DNA from: Maridesulfovibrio zosterae DSM 11974
GTDB lineage: Bacteria; Desulfobacterota; Desulfovibrionia; Desulfovibrionales; Desulfovibrionaceae
Assembly (NCBI RefSeq): GCF_000425265.1
Contig: NZ_AUDC01000012.1
Location: 186,001 to 250,000 of the forward strand
DNA length: 64,000 bases
Direction of reading: 5' to 3'
Positions 9,028-19,580 of the stretch are shown piece after piece (position 1 is the stretch's first letter; each line of letters begins with the position of its first letter). Both the position numbers and the translations under genes were made by a program. The notes under the pieces are model-generated. The model had not been told where the DNA came from. It worked only from the letters and a program-made list of their open reading frames with translations, and searched no databases.

Positions 9028-11058
9028 TTAACTCTCTTCTTTTGCTGCAGGAAAAACAAGAGTGAATGAAGTCCCCACTCCTTGCTGGCTATCTATTTCT
9101 ATACTACCCTTACAATCACGTACTATGCCATAAGTAATTGCCAGTCCCAACCCCATTCCATATCCTACTTCTTTGGTACTAAAGAACGGTTCGAATATTT
9201 TATCACGCACCTCATCAGTAATTCCAGCTCCAGTATCCGAAACACGGATATATACGTTGTCCGCTCTCTGATAAGTAGTTATTTTAATAAAATCTTCACT
9301 ATCTATTCCTGTATTTTCTCTCTTTTCTGCAATTGCATCACGAGCATTATTAACCAGATTAAAAAAGACCTGCTGCAATCGGTTATCCTGCGCAATAATT
9401 CGTGACATATTTTCTGTAAGATCAAGTTCAAAATTAACATTCTGTAATTCAAATTGTCTGGTAACCAAAGTTAGAACACTGCGTACAGGTGCATTTATAT
9501 CGACCTTTTCAGTTTTAAATCCTGATTTGCGACCGAATGCACGTAAGGCTGATATGATTTCCGCAGCCCGGTCAACTTGATTACTGACCTCACGAGCAAC
9601 TTTCTCAAGCTGAGCTGCGGGCAAATCCCGATTCTGCTCCGCCATGAGAGCAAGATATTCACTGCCCATTTTAATTGCATTAAGAGGTTGGTTAACTTCA
9701 TGCGCTACCCCGGCCGACATTTCACCCAGAGATTTCATCTTTGCAGCCTGTACAAGCTGAGCATCTTTTTCGATAATTTCAGTAATATCGTTGACTGCGA
9801 CAATAATAGAAGGTTCGCTTCGGTAAGTAATCGGGCACGCATGCATATTTACATATACAGGCTTACCGCTTTTTTTATAATGCAGAATTTTTGGGTAATA
9901 AATGCAACCGGACGGCCCTCCGTATTCTTCAAAAGCTTTAATACATTCCTTATTTGATTCGGGCCCAAGTTTTATAAATTTTTCTCCTATCAGCTCTTTG
10001 AGCGAATAACCGTAAAGTTCAGTAACCCTCGGATTGGCATCTATAATTTTAAAATCAGCACAGGAAACAACAAGAATCGGGTCTGGTCCGCTGTCAAAGA
10101 GTGACTTGTATTTTTCCTCTGATTCTCGAAGCCTGCGCCTATAAAGTTTTATGGACCAGACCATATTGCGAAAACTATCGGCCAGTTGAACAACTTCATC
10201 ACCCTGTCTTTTAGAATAAAAATGGCAATCCTGACATTGCTGCAGACTTTCGCGACCACCGACTTCATTATCTGTGTTGTTACTGGAAAGATCGAAATGC
10301 CAGCAGGGAAAATCAGTATTATAATAGGCCGGACAACTCGAAGCATTCCATTCAGAACCACTGGATAAAACATCAATACTGAAATTGAAGTTACCACGCG
10401 ACAATTCATCAGACAGTCTTGTAAGCTTACTCACAGGTTTAGTAATATACTCCGCCAATCTGTGACTGATTACAAAAATGATCACCACTACAAAAGAAAT
10501 AAATCCTAGAAATGTAAACCGGAGTGTAGAAACAAGCTGATCAATATGGATCTTATTAAGCCCCACATGAACTGTCCCTATACGGTACAACCCCTCTTTA
10601 ATAGGTACGGCAATATCATAAGCTGAAGTCTTCCCCAGATTTATCAAACGAACAGATTTATCACTTCCCTCAGGAATAGGGTTAGCTTTATCAAGGTCAC
10701 CCGGGAAAGGTCTTGTGAAAGTATGACATAGGACTTGATTCTCTTTATCGAGCACATAAATATAGGTAATAAGGTGCTGCCGTTCACGAAGCTTGGCTTC
10801 CTCAAAAGTAAGGCTGAGCAACTGCGGATAGTCTCTATCAAGAATATATCCTGCACCACGTTCTGCTATTGAATAAGCAATCGCAACTCCGCGCAATTCG
10901 AGTTCCTTGGTTAGCGAAGAAACTAAAATCCATCGCGCAAGAAGAGCTATAATGGCACTGATAATAAGTATTACGCCAAGAGTAGAAAAGAAAATTTTAT
11001 TTTTGAGAGAAAAACCTGAAAAACGATCAACAAATTTCTTTATGGTAAAGCGCTTCAT
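9028..11058 (-). CDS. Membrane sensor histidine kinase with Cys-rich HAMP insertion
   Basis: A 676-residue sensor kinase. Order: transmembrane helix (about 22-46), periplasmic sensor, second helix (about 181-198), HAMP, PAS (about 315-430), HisKA with His453 in AHEVNQPL, and HATPase_c ([23 protein letters not shown]). The HAMP is interrupted: its first helix (about 200-228) and its [13 protein letters not shown] helix (from 287) are separated by about 55 residues with four cysteines (242, 252, 275, 278) in SCPAYY, PCWH and CQDCHFY. The start at 11058 overlaps the stop of the binding-protein gene as TGATG, which indicates translational coupling. The binding protein is therefore the probable periplasmic signal input. 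Confidence 0.92.
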   Translation of the reverse strand: MKRFTIKKFVDRFSGFSLKNKIFFSTLGVILIISAIIALLARWILVSSLTKELELRGVAIAYSIAERGAGYILDRDYPQLLSLTFEEAKLRERQHLITYIYVLDKENQVLCHTFTRPFPGDLDKANPIPEGSDKSVRLINLGKTSAYDIAVPIKEGLYRIGTVHVGLNKIHIDQLVSTLRFTFLGFISFVVVIIFVISHRLAEYITKPVSKLTRLSDELSRGNFNFSIDVLSSGSEWNASSCPAYYNTDFPCWHFDLSSNNTDNEVGGRESLQQCQDCHFYSKRQGDEVVQLADSFRNMVWSIKLYRRRLRESEEKYKSLFDSGPDPILVVSCADFKIIDANPRVTELYGYSLKELIGEKFIKLGPESNKECIKAFEEYGGPSGCIYYPKILHYKKSGKPVYVNMHACPITYRSEPSIIVAVNDITEIIEKDAQLVQAAKMKSLGEMSAGVAHEVNQPLNAIKMGSEYLALMAEQNRDLPAAQLEKVAREVSNQVDRAAEIISALRAFGRKSGFKTEKVDINAPVRSVLTLVTRQFELQNVNFELDLTENMSRIIAQDNRLQQVFFNLVNNARDAIAEKRENTGIDSEDFIKITTYQRADNVYIRVSDTGAGITDEVRDKIFEPFFSTKEVGYGMGLGLAITYGIVRDCKGSIEIDSQQGVGTSFTLVFPAAKEES

Positions 11059-12260
11059 CAATTGACCATCCTTTTGAGCTCTGCCCAATTGCGGATAAGC
11101 TCAAAACGTCTATCATGCAGCCGGGTAAAGTAAACCTTTTCCATACCCTGATGATCGTTTACTCCATATGAAACAGTAATTCCAGGTGCTATTTCAAATT
11201 TATTCAAAGATTCAATAGCAGTGAGAAATTTATCTCTGGTCAGATCTTTTCCACTACGCTTTAGCCCCTCTACAAGGATTCTGGCGTTAAAAAAACCTTC
11301 AAGACCTACAAAATCAGGTGTGTCATCGGGATAATATCTTTTCAATAACTTTATATAATTTGCAGCCTCAGACTTGGAAAGGTCATCATTCTTGCTGAAA
11401 GGAGGAACAACCTGAGACATTATCACTAACTCTTTAATATTTTCAGGAAGTTGAGAAAAATCCCGTGCCCCCATAAACGAGACTGTATAGTAAACGGGGT
11501 GAATGCCCTCTTTTCTAAGTTTGTTCATGAATTTAATGCATGGCCCACTGGTTCCAATCATAAAGACAGCCTGTGCACCTGAGTATTTTATTTTTTCAAC
11601 ACCTTCCTGTATGTCCAAAGAACCTCGCGTATAAGAACCTCTGGCTACAGGTTCAAGATCATACTCTTTAAGAGCCAATTCTGTCCCGGTTAATCCATCA
11701 AACCCGAAAGCATCATACTGGTAGAAAACAGCAATCTTATTGATACCCAGATCCTGTATCATATGCCGGACAGCTTCTTTAGTTTCCTGATAGTAAGACG
11801 GCCGGATATTTATCACATAACGCTTGAAAGGTCTGCGTAAAGCATCAGCTCCGGTAAACATGCCTAACAATGGAATTTTTGCATCATCGACCAGAGGAAT
11901 TATTTTAACTGTTGTGGGGGTCCCCACATAGCAGAATAACGCAAAGACTTTATCTTCAATGATCAATTTTTGCGTATTTACCAAGCATTTAGGGGGGTCA
12001 TATGAATCGTCATAAGCAATAATCTCAATATTTCTACCGTAAATTCCTCCCTGCTCATTGATATACTTTATATACGCAAGAGCACCATGCAGAGTCTGGG
12101 TTCCTAGAAAACTTGCATGCCCTTCCAAAGCAAGTGAAGAACCTAGTATTATTTTATCATCAAAAACACCGGGATTATCATCTTCATGAACAGGTATGGA
12201 TACGGATCTATCGCAAGCGGTAATTAAGAACAAAGCTAAAACCAATATGAACTTTTTCAT
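11058..12260 (-). CDS. Periplasmic binding lipoprotein (Peripla_BP_6, ABC-type, no transporter)
   Basis: A 400-residue type I periplasmic binding protein of the branched-chain amino acid (LivJ) family. It has a lipoprotein signal ending in the lipobox LITAC, so it is probably anchored to a membrane. The fold begins at IILGSSLALEGHASFLG; YDDSYDP and CYVGTPTT are typical of the family. No permease or ATPase gene is nearby; instead it is coupled by 1-nt overlaps to the PilZ gene upstream and the histidine kinase downstream. It most likely presents a small ligand to the kinase rather than to a transporter. It is clearly paralogous to the protein at 15828-17066. The ligand is unknown. Confidence 0.88.
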   Translation of the reverse strand: MKKFILVLALFLITACDRSVSIPVHEDDNPGVFDDKIILGSSLALEGHASFLGTQTLHGALAYIKYINEQGGIYGRNIEIIAYDDSYDPPKCLVNTQKLIIEDKVFALFCYVGTPTTVKIIPLVDDAKIPLLGMFTGADALRRPFKRYVINIRPSYYQETKEAVRHMIQDLGINKIAVFYQYDAFGFDGLTGTELALKEYDLEPVARGSYTRGSLDIQEGVEKIKYSGAQAVFMIGTSGPCIKFMNKLRKEGIHPVYYTVSFMGARDFSQLPENIKELVIMSQVVPPFSKNDDLSKSEAANYIKLLKRYYPDDTPDFVGLEGFFNARILVEGLKRSGKDLTRDKFLTAIESLNKFEIAPGITVSYGVNDHQGMEKVYFTRLHDRRFELIRNWAELKRMVN

Positions 12261-13330
12261 TATCTACTATTCCCGGGGTTGGCTAAATTCATTGCCATGA
12301 CAGTCTGCCCTTTGAACAAAGTACTTCGCTTGCGTGGAGGTATTTTAAGGCTGCGTAAAAATTGAATGCTTAAACGACTCATCCCATTTCCAGCAGACCT
12401 CGCTGCACGGACCTCAGCATATATAAGATGAGGTTCAAAAGTTTTTCGTTTAGGCATATAAATCAGCATACACAATAAAATTTTATCACTGCGTGAAATA
12501 AGACTTCCGCCTGTTTGGACTTTTCCATATATAGCTATTCCACCTTTAGAAATATCAATAACATGCGGATTTTTTAAATTTTCTGAGATATTTTGTCTGT
12601 TGTCTATAATAATTTCAGGAGCACTATTGTCTAAAATATAGTCAATATCATAATCATCACCTTCCAACCGCCAGATTTTAATCTTTATATAACGCTGATC
12701 AGCAACTTTTCTACGTGCGAAAACTCTGCGCCGGATATATCCGAAAGAAGATGTTCTTGTAATCACTGCGCCCTTATCTTCCGAGTAACTTTTCACTTTA
12801 CCTACAAACGCATTGATTTTTTTATTATCTTTCAGCATATCACTAAAGATACACTTCACCTTGACTCCCGATTTAAGTAACGAAGGGGTGACGACATCAT
12901 CAAATGAAACAACAACATCAACTGATTCAGTCCCCGATACATTTGCCACCGCAGCCAAAGTCCTTTGTTCAGACCTTTCACCCAAAATATCTATTTGCGC
13001 ACGAGTCAAAACAAGTCTCTCAAGAACATCCTGATCCGTAGATGCTTTCCAGGGCCCTGCAGATTTAATCTTTAATTTACTTGGACCTGCTACAGATTCT
13101 TTACTTTTTACTAATTGAGAAAAAAGCATCTTTTTTTGAGCCTTAAGATAAGAAAAGAGAATTGGAACAAGGCCGTATACCCTAATAAGGTAGCACACAA
13201 TTAAAAGAGCCACCCCGCAAGCAAGGAGTGTAAGAAACATCCTTACTGGTCCGGGTATATCCGGCATCCCGTAAAATGAATTTTGAATGGTTCCCAGAAA
13301 CCTTGAGTCTACCTTAGCCTGAATTAGCAT
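12260..13330 (-). CDS. Membrane-anchored PilZ domain protein (c-di-GMP receptor)
   Basis: A 356-residue protein with one transmembrane helix (about residues 30-52), a middle region resembling the YcgR N-terminal flagellar-brake domain, and a PilZ-type C-terminal domain. The two c-di-GMP signature elements are present: an arginine cluster RRRVFARRK and VIDISKGGIAIYG (D-x-S-x-x-G). It is therefore expected to bind c-di-GMP at the cytoplasmic face of the membrane. It is the first gene of a leftward operon, with its stop overlapping the binding-protein start (TAATG), and is divergent from a unit encoding an HD-GYP phosphodiesterase. Its output target is not evident. Confidence 0.85.
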   Translation of the reverse strand: MLIQAKVDSRFLGTIQNSFYGMPDIPGPVRMFLTLLACGVALLIVCYLIRVYGLVPILFSYLKAQKKMLFSQLVKSKESVAGPSKLKIKSAGPWKASTDQDVLERLVLTRAQIDILGERSEQRTLAAVANVSGTESVDVVVSFDDVVTPSLLKSGVKVKCIFSDMLKDNKKINAFVGKVKSYSEDKGAVITRTSSFGYIRRRVFARRKVADQRYIKIKIWRLEGDDYDIDYILDNSAPEIIIDNRQNISENLKNPHVIDISKGGIAIYGKVQTGGSLISRSDKILLCMLIYMPKRKTFEPHLIYAEVRAARSAGNGMSRLSIQFLRSLKIPPRKRSTLFKGQTVMAMNLANPGNSR

Positions 13331-13569
13331 ATATTACCTGATGATGAGCTGATGATAATACTAAAATATATTGATGAAATGATCATAAAGTTTATATTGT
13401 TCATACGAAATTATACTATTAAAAGAATGTCGTTATTATCTATATCTTTATAATAACAGAAAGATACACTTCATTCTACAATTTATGTATTTTTTCCCTA
13501 CCTTAATTCTTGCGATGTGTGAAGACAACATGTAAATATGAGCACAGTTTGACAATAAAAGGAGATTTC

Positions 13570-13956
13570 ATGCCCGGAAAAATTCTAGTCGTGGATGATG
13601 AAGTTCACATCAGGATGCTTCTAGAACAGACTCTTGAAGAACTTGAGGATGACTATGGAGTTGAGCTGTTTACCGCTGAAAATGGTGAAGAAGGGCTCGA
13701 TACGATAAGACAAGAACGCCCTGAGCTTGTTTTTTTGGACATAATGATGCCGTATATGAATGGATATGAAGTTTGTCAGGCTGTGCGTGAAGATGAGAGC
13801 CTATCTGAAATTAAAATAATTCTGCTTACGGCTAAAGGGCAGGAGTCTGACCGCAAACATGGCCTGGAAATAGGAGCGGAACGATATATGACTAAACCGT
13901 TTGATCCAGATGAAATTCTAGAAGTGGCCAAAAATATTCTTAGAATTGAGGACTGA
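13570..13956 (+). CDS. Single-domain response regulator
   Basis: A 128-residue stand-alone receiver. LVVDDE, the phospho-acceptor Asp in LVFLDIMMPYMNG, LLTAKG and the TKPF lysine are intact. The longer frame starts at 13510, but AAAGGAG lies 7-8 nt before the ATG at 13570, which gives the standard N-terminus. It is the first gene of the rightward unit; the HD-GYP gene starts 10 bp after its stop. It could act as a phosphate shuttle or activate the HD-GYP protein in trans. Confidence 0.93.
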   Translation: MPGKILVVDDEVHIRMLLEQTLEELEDDYGVELFTAENGEEGLDTIRQERPELVFLDIMMPYMNGYEVCQAVREDESLSEIKIILLTAKGQESDRKHGLEIGAERYMTKPFDPDEILEVAKNILRIED

Positions 13957-13966
13957 CGATAGCACA

Positions 13967-15733
13967 ATGAATGCCAGTTTTAAACCGGAAAATCGGTTAA
14001 AAAGATTCATCAAGCCGAGGAAATTAAAAGCATTCTTCGAAAAGACAGCACCGCTACTCCCAGAGAATTCGGTGCTGTGCGCTTATATTGACGAAACCCC
14101 TCTTTTTTGCGCCGATCATTTAAATAATTCTATCAGTACCACCATCCGTGTCCCCGTAAAAAATCCAACTGGTGCAAATCTTTCACTCGGTGTTTTCATC
14201 CCTGGATGTGATAATATTTCCCAAACTGAACTTACGACAATAAATGCAGTTCTTGAGCTCACGGCTTTTTCTATTTCTAATTATATTGAATCAGAATATG
14301 CGCGCAGACTTATCGGAGAGGAAACACTTTCTAAATATCGTGAGTTGTCACTACTTCACCGTTCAATTGTGGAACTCAATAACTCACTGCGCCTGAAGGA
14401 TGTTATTCGCGCACTGACAAATGAATGCAGAACCTCTCCCCTCCCCGCTGATATGGGAGTTGTATACCTTCCTGAGGAAGCAGGGTTTTCCATATTTGAC
14501 AGTTTCGGAGCCTCCGATCCTGAAATTTTTGAACTGCTGGTGGGATGTTCACTCTTTGAGGAGGTTATATCCAATCTGCGTGGTGAAATTATTAATGATA
14601 TAAAGATTGATAGCAGGTGCAATCAAAATCTGCCGGATACCATTAAGTCCCTGCTCATCATGCCCATCCCTTCACCGAACGTATGCGAGGGAGTACTGGT
14701 GCTGACTTCCTGCAATATAAATGCATTTAACGCCGCGCACTTAAGGCATGCAGCAACATTGTCTTCAGTTGCAGGAATTTCAATCAGCAATGCTTACCAT
14801 TTTGAATCGATAAGAATTTTAATGGATGCCCTGCTCAAAGCTCTTGCTGAAGCTATCGATGCCAGAGATCCATTCACAGCCGGTCATTCTGATCGAGTAG
14901 CACATCTTGCTGTTTCATTTGCACAACAAGTCTCAGCAGATGAAACTGTTTTCTCAGAAATAAGTTTCACTGATGAACAGCTGCGAGAGATTTTCTATTC
15001 AGGAATCCTGCACGATATAGGAAAAATTGGCATTAAAGAAGAAGTTCTAACTAAAAAGACACGCCTGCCAAAATCTATGTTGGACGTAATCGGTATGCGT
15101 CTTAAACTTTTTGGAATTCATAATAAAATGGAATGGGAAAATGACTATAAACGTCTTAAGCAGATAAATCTGTCGCTCAACCCTGCACAGGAAGATCTAG
15201 ATTTTGTTAACAACATCAGCGATATAAAGTTTAAAGTTAATGGCTCAACCATACACATGATTCAACCAGATGAGCGTAAATGTCTTGTTGTTCGCAGAGG
15301 GAATCTGACCAGTGAAGAACGCATGGAAATTGAACGCCATCCCGCAGAGAGTAAGAGAATTCTGGAACACATCCCTTTTCAGGATGACCTTTCCCTTCTT
15401 CTGACAATAATAGGGCAGCACCATGAACGTATTGACGGATCCGGCTATCCTGCAGGGCTTAAAGGTGACACAATTTTAATCCAAAGCCGTATTCTTGCCA
15501 TCGTAGATATCTATGATGCTATTACTCAAGAGCGCCACTATAAGCCTGCAACGTCCAGATCCAGAGCACTTAAAATTCTTGAAACAGAAGCAGCTGAAGG
15601 TAAATTAGATCCCAGACTGGTTAACCTGTTTATTTATAAAATTTCTGAAATAGAAACAGGAGCGGATTCAATAGATCTTGACCGCCCTGTATCTCCGAGG
15701 TTCTGTAAGATTCCTCGAAACAACCTGAACTAG
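13967..15733 (+). CDS. GAF-like sensor / HD-GYP cyclic-di-GMP phosphodiesterase
   Basis: A 588-residue cytoplasmic protein. The region 130-290 resembles a GAF domain and the C-terminal part is an HD-GYP domain, which hydrolyses c-di-GMP. All marks of an active enzyme are visible: GHSDRVAHLA, the LHDIGKIG HD pair near residue 349, ERHPAESKRIL, GQHHERIDGSGYPAG with the GYP triad at 493, and DIYDAITQERHYKPA. A stretch of about 100 residues lies between the HD and ERHP motifs, longer than in minimal domains. The ATG at 13967 is preferred over a TTG inside the preceding gene. With the receiver before it, this forms a split REC/HD-GYP pair. Confidence 0.92.
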   Translation: MNASFKPENRLKRFIKPRKLKAFFEKTAPLLPENSVLCAYIDETPLFCADHLNNSISTTIRVPVKNPTGANLSLGVFIPGCDNISQTELTTINAVLELTAFSISNYIESEYARRLIGEETLSKYRELSLLHRSIVELNNSLRLKDVIRALTNECRTSPLPADMGVVYLPEEAGFSIFDSFGASDPEIFELLVGCSLFEEVISNLRGEIINDIKIDSRCNQNLPDTIKSLLIMPIPSPNVCEGVLVLTSCNINAFNAAHLRHAATLSSVAGISISNAYHFESIRILMDALLKALAEAIDARDPFTAGHSDRVAHLAVSFAQQVSADETVFSEISFTDEQLREIFYSGILHDIGKIGIKEEVLTKKTRLPKSMLDVIGMRLKLFGIHNKMEWENDYKRLKQINLSLNPAQEDLDFVNNISDIKFKVNGSTIHMIQPDERKCLVVRRGNLTSEERMEIERHPAESKRILEHIPFQDDLSLLLTIIGQHHERIDGSGYPAGLKGDTILIQSRILAIVDIYDAITQERHYKPATSRSRALKILETEAAEGKLDPRLVNLFIYKISEIETGADSIDLDRPVSPRFCKIPRNNLN

Positions 15734-15827
15734 CCTGGCTAAACTGGATTCGGCAAGAGAACGGGAAAAACCTCTGAAACCGATTCTGAAAAGTATAAGG
15801 CTGACAACCTACCTCGGGGTTTCCGGT

Positions 15828-17066
15828 ATGAATATATTCCGTCTGAACATCTTATCCGTTATTTTTATCTTCCTACTGTGTTCTACAGGTTTTGCAAAAG
15901 CTCCTGAGCCATATATTTTAGGTATGTCTGCTGCATTTAGCGGCCCCAGCAAAGCACTTGGAATAGAGCTTTACCGAGGATCACAATCCTATTTTGATCA
16001 TATCAATGCCAATGGAGGAATAGGTGGCCGAAAAGTAATGATCAAATGTTATGATGACGGCTACAACCCGCTTCCAGCCATCCGCAATACAATAAAGCTT
16101 GTTGAAAACGATCATGTTACCTGCCTTTTTAACTATGTAGGAACTCCTACTGTAACCAGAGTTCTTCCAGTAATAAAACACTTCAATTCGAAAAAACCAA
16201 TATACCTTTTCTTTCCATTTACAGGTGCACAACCACAAAGAGAATTTCCATACGAAGAATTTGTATTCAATCTGCGTTCATCATACCGGCAGGAAACATG
16301 GGGACTGATACATAATCTGTATATGATCGGCAGAACACGTGTTGCTATCTTTTACCAGGCAGATGCATACGGACGCAGCGGCTGGGACGGGATACGCAAG
16401 GCTTTAAAAGAAAAAGGATTAAAGATTGCTGCCGAGGCAACATATAAACGCGGAACTTCATTTTCAGATTCTATGAAGAAACAGGTAGAAATTCTAGCTG
16501 AAGCAAAACCTGATGTTATTATATCTGTCGGAACTTATGAAGCTTGCGCTGCTTTTGTCAGAGATGCCAGAGATGCAGGAATGACAATCCCCATATGCAA
16601 TCTATCATTTGTAGGCTGTGAAAGCATGCTTAATTTATTACAAGAAGCTGAAAAAGAAAAAGATAAAAATTATACCGAGAACTTAATTACAGCACAGACT
16701 GTACCCAGCTACGAAGACACTTCTCTACCTGCAGTCAGAGAATACCGTGAAATCATGACAAATCATATTCCAGTCATTCCTGAAGAATTTGATGAAAGCT
16801 ATGTTCAACTACCGTTCAGTTTTATCAGCTTCGAAGGCTATCTCAATGCAAAAGTTATGACCAAGATTCTTGAACGCCTTGAAACCGACCAATATCGTGG
16901 CAATATCTACGCAGCGACTATGGCAATCCGCAATCTTGATATTGGGATAGGCTCGCCGGTCAGTTTCGGAAGGGGCAAACATCAGGGACTTGATGAAGTA
17001 TACTATACAACTGTTGCAAATGGAAAATTTGTTCCCCTCACCAGTTGGGAAAGGTGGAAAAAATGA
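15828..17066 (+). CDS. Periplasmic binding protein (Peripla_BP_6, kinase-coupled)
   Basis: A 412-residue LivJ-type binding protein with a cleavable signal peptide (hydrophobic core about 8-22, cleavage near GFAKA). The mature protein starts with YILGMSAAFSGPSKALG and has YDDGYNPLPA and FNYVGTPTVT at the same places as its paralogue at 11058-12260. Unlike that protein it lacks a lipobox and so should be soluble in the periplasm. Its stop overlaps the start of the hybrid kinase gene by 4 nt (ATGA), and no ABC transporter genes are present. It probably feeds a ligand signal to that kinase. Confidence 0.88.
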   Translation: MNIFRLNILSVIFIFLLCSTGFAKAPEPYILGMSAAFSGPSKALGIELYRGSQSYFDHINANGGIGGRKVMIKCYDDGYNPLPAIRNTIKLVENDHVTCLFNYVGTPTVTRVLPVIKHFNSKKPIYLFFPFTGAQPQREFPYEEFVFNLRSSYRQETWGLIHNLYMIGRTRVAIFYQADAYGRSGWDGIRKALKEKGLKIAAEATYKRGTSFSDSMKKQVEILAEAKPDVIISVGTYEACAAFVRDARDAGMTIPICNLSFVGCESMLNLLQEAEKEKDKNYTENLITAQTVPSYEDTSLPAVREYREIMTNHIPVIPEEFDESYVQLPFSFISFEGYLNAKVMTKILERLETDQYRGNIYAATMAIRNLDIGIGSPVSFGRGKHQGLDEVYYTTVANGKFVPLTSWERWKK

Positions 17067-19567
17067 AAATCAAAATGAGAATGTCTAAAATTTTTCAAAA
17101 GACAATGATCGTTAATTTCATTCTTTTTGGTGTGATTTCATTTTCTATGTCATTTGTATCGGCTGTAACCCTGCATAATCACATGGAGACCGAATACATC
17201 AGCAAAGGCAAGGCCATAGCCAACAGTCTTGCCAGCTCGAGCGTTGAAATACTTCTAAACAGAGATTCATCGACCATTCAATCAATGATAGACCAGTTTA
17301 AAACCAGTGACGGGGCAGCTTATGTATACGTGCAGAATGCTAACGGAGAAATTATCTCCCATACATTTGTACCCCGCGTGCCTTTAGTTCTTACAAGCAG
17401 CAATCTCCATCCGGAATCAATGGTCGTACGCGAATTATATATACCTGACTTTGGCGAGGTGATTGATATAACAAATCCTATTCTTGCAGGAATGGCCGGA
17501 TATGTTCACGTTGGAATGGATAAGGAAATAATAAATAAATACGTATGGATCGCTATTGGAAAACTACAAATAGTAATGTTTTTTATTTTCTGGGTAAGTG
17601 TTTTTATTCTTTATATTATGGTTAAACGTATCTCGGAACCTCTTAACCAGCTTACTGAATATGCAAAAAAACTTTCAGATCACGATTTCACTGCCAATAT
17701 AGCAATCACTTCAAAAGATGAAATAGGCCTATTAGCCGGGACTATGAAAAATATGGCCAATGAGCTGACAACACTTATTTCTGGACTTGAAAAGGCAGTC
17801 AGCAACGCCACAAGTGATTTACAAGATACACTGACCTATATGGAAGTTATCATGGACAGTCTTGCCGACGGTCTGCTTGTGGTCGATTTTTCCGGCAAAA
17901 TATCTTTAACCAACCCAGCACTGTCAGAACTTTTTAATCTGCACAAAAAAAACATAAAAGGTCACGATATAAAAGATTTTTTTCCTACTGAAATGATTGA
18001 TCTTTTCAATTTGGTCAAAGGATGTAAACACGAAGTCTACTCTTCAGAAATAAAGCTTGGTCATAACCGTACTGTAAAAGCTGTAGCTACCCCCATCCAT
18101 AAATGGGAGTCTGAAGATAGTTTTAATATATGCCTCGGGGCCATAATTCTAGTACGCGATATAACTTACGAAAAGGAAGTTGATAACCTTAAAACAGACT
18201 TTATATCAACAGTTTCCCATGAGTTGCGAACACCGATGACATCTATTCTGGGCTTTGCCAAAATTATTCGCAAGAAACTCGATAAATCGATTTTCCCGAC
18301 CTGCAATACTCCTGACCCGAAGACTAAGCGGGCAATGTCTCAAGTACAGGATAATATCGGAATTATTGTGTCAGAGGGGCAAAGATTAACTGAGCTGATT
18401 AATGATGTTCTTGATATAGCTAAAATGGAATCAGGAAAAATCGACTGGAGAAAGGCTCCTGTCGACTTACATGAAGTTATCAAGACCTCAGTCCAGACGA
18501 CAACACCTCTTTGGGAGTCCAAACGACTTCAATTAACAATTGATATTGATGAAAATATTCCAACAATTTACGGTGATAGAGACAGAATTCTTCAAGTTCT
18601 GGTAAACCTGATATCAAACGCTGTAAAATTCACTCAATCAGGTTCTATAAGCTGCTCTGCCCATGCGAACGAAAATGAAATATTAGTGAGTGTATGTGAT
18701 ACGGGAAGCGGTATTTCACCGGAAGACCAGAAAAAGATTTTCATGCGCTTTAAACAGGCCGGAGATACACTTACTGGTAAACCCCAAGGAACAGGATTAG
18801 GGCTGCCTATCTGCGAACAGATAGTCGAGCACCATAAAGGACGAATCTGGGTAGAAAGTAAACTGGGCGAAGGCAGCTCTTTCCACTTCACACTTGCAGT
18901 TGATTCATCCGCTGAATCTCCTGACACATCTGGTCCTATAATAACGACAAATCCGATCAAAAAACGCTTCGGCAGCCCGGACAGTCCACTGATTATGGTT
19001 GCAGATGATGATCCGTCACTTAATGAATATTTAGCTCAAGTGCTAGAAGATGAGGGATACAGAATAATAACCGTATCAAACGGACAGGAAGCTGTGGAAA
19101 CAGCAAAAAAAAGTATGCCCAATCTGATAACAATGGACCTCAAAATGCCTATTATGAATGGAGATCAGGCAATTAAAGCTCTTCGTGAGAATCCCTCAAC
19201 ACGGCATATTCCTGTTATTGTTATCAGTGCTCTGGCAGAAGGACAAAAAGCAGGAGGAGATGCGTCACTAATTAAACCAATTGATGAAAAAAGACTGGTT
19301 GAGACTATACACGGGCTACTGCAGGAAGACTTAGTTATGACTGACCCATGCATGGTACTGGGACAGGAAAATAATCCTCCATCTGAAAACCTGCTGGTAA
19401 TTTGTCCTGGTAAAATCAACTATTGTCCACCTTCAGAGCTATGGAGAAGAGTAAATTCAGGTTTTAAAGGAACAATTTTCATTACGGCGGAATTAAGTCC
19501 CACGCTTGATCTGGACAGATTATCACAAACTCCTGATATACAGATTGTTATTTTACCAGATAACTGA
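17063..19567 (+). CDS. Hybrid sensor histidine kinase
   Basis: An 834-residue hybrid kinase. Order: transmembrane helix (about 13-36), periplasmic sensor (about 37-165), transmembrane helix, HAMP, PAS (about 265-370), HisKA with His386 in STVSHELRTP, HATPase_c (NLISNAVKF, DTGSGI, GTGLGLP) and a receiver whose phospho-acceptor is about D692 (MDLKMPIMNG). About 80 residues of unknown fold follow. The HAMP here is uninterrupted, unlike the kinase at 9028. The start overlaps the binding-protein stop by 4 nt, and AAGGTGG precedes it. An internal receiver calls for a histidine phosphotransfer partner; the Hpt-like gene at 20247 is the nearest candidate. Confidence 0.93.
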   Translation: MKIKMRMSKIFQKTMIVNFILFGVISFSMSFVSAVTLHNHMETEYISKGKAIANSLASSSVEILLNRDSSTIQSMIDQFKTSDGAAYVYVQNANGEIISHTFVPRVPLVLTSSNLHPESMVVRELYIPDFGEVIDITNPILAGMAGYVHVGMDKEIINKYVWIAIGKLQIVMFFIFWVSVFILYIMVKRISEPLNQLTEYAKKLSDHDFTANIAITSKDEIGLLAGTMKNMANELTTLISGLEKAVSNATSDLQDTLTYMEVIMDSLADGLLVVDFSGKISLTNPALSELFNLHKKNIKGHDIKDFFPTEMIDLFNLVKGCKHEVYSSEIKLGHNRTVKAVATPIHKWESEDSFNICLGAIILVRDITYEKEVDNLKTDFISTVSHELRTPMTSILGFAKIIRKKLDKSIFPTCNTPDPKTKRAMSQVQDNIGIIVSEGQRLTELINDVLDIAKMESGKIDWRKAPVDLHEVIKTSVQTTTPLWESKRLQLTIDIDENIPTIYGDRDRILQVLVNLISNAVKFTQSGSISCSAHANENEILVSVCDTGSGISPEDQKKIFMRFKQAGDTLTGKPQGTGLGLPICEQIVEHHKGRIWVESKLGEGSSFHFTLAVDSSAESPDTSGPIITTNPIKKRFGSPDSPLIMVADDDPSLNEYLAQVLEDEGYRIITVSNGQEAVETAKKSMPNLITMDLKMPIMNGDQAIKALRENPSTRHIPVIVISALAEGQKAGGDASLIKPIDEKRLVETIHGLLQEDLVMTDPCMVLGQENNPPSENLLVICPGKINYCPPSELWRRVNSGFKGTIFITAELSPTLDLDRLSQTPDIQIVILPDN

Positions 19568-19580
19568 TATTAACTAGCAT

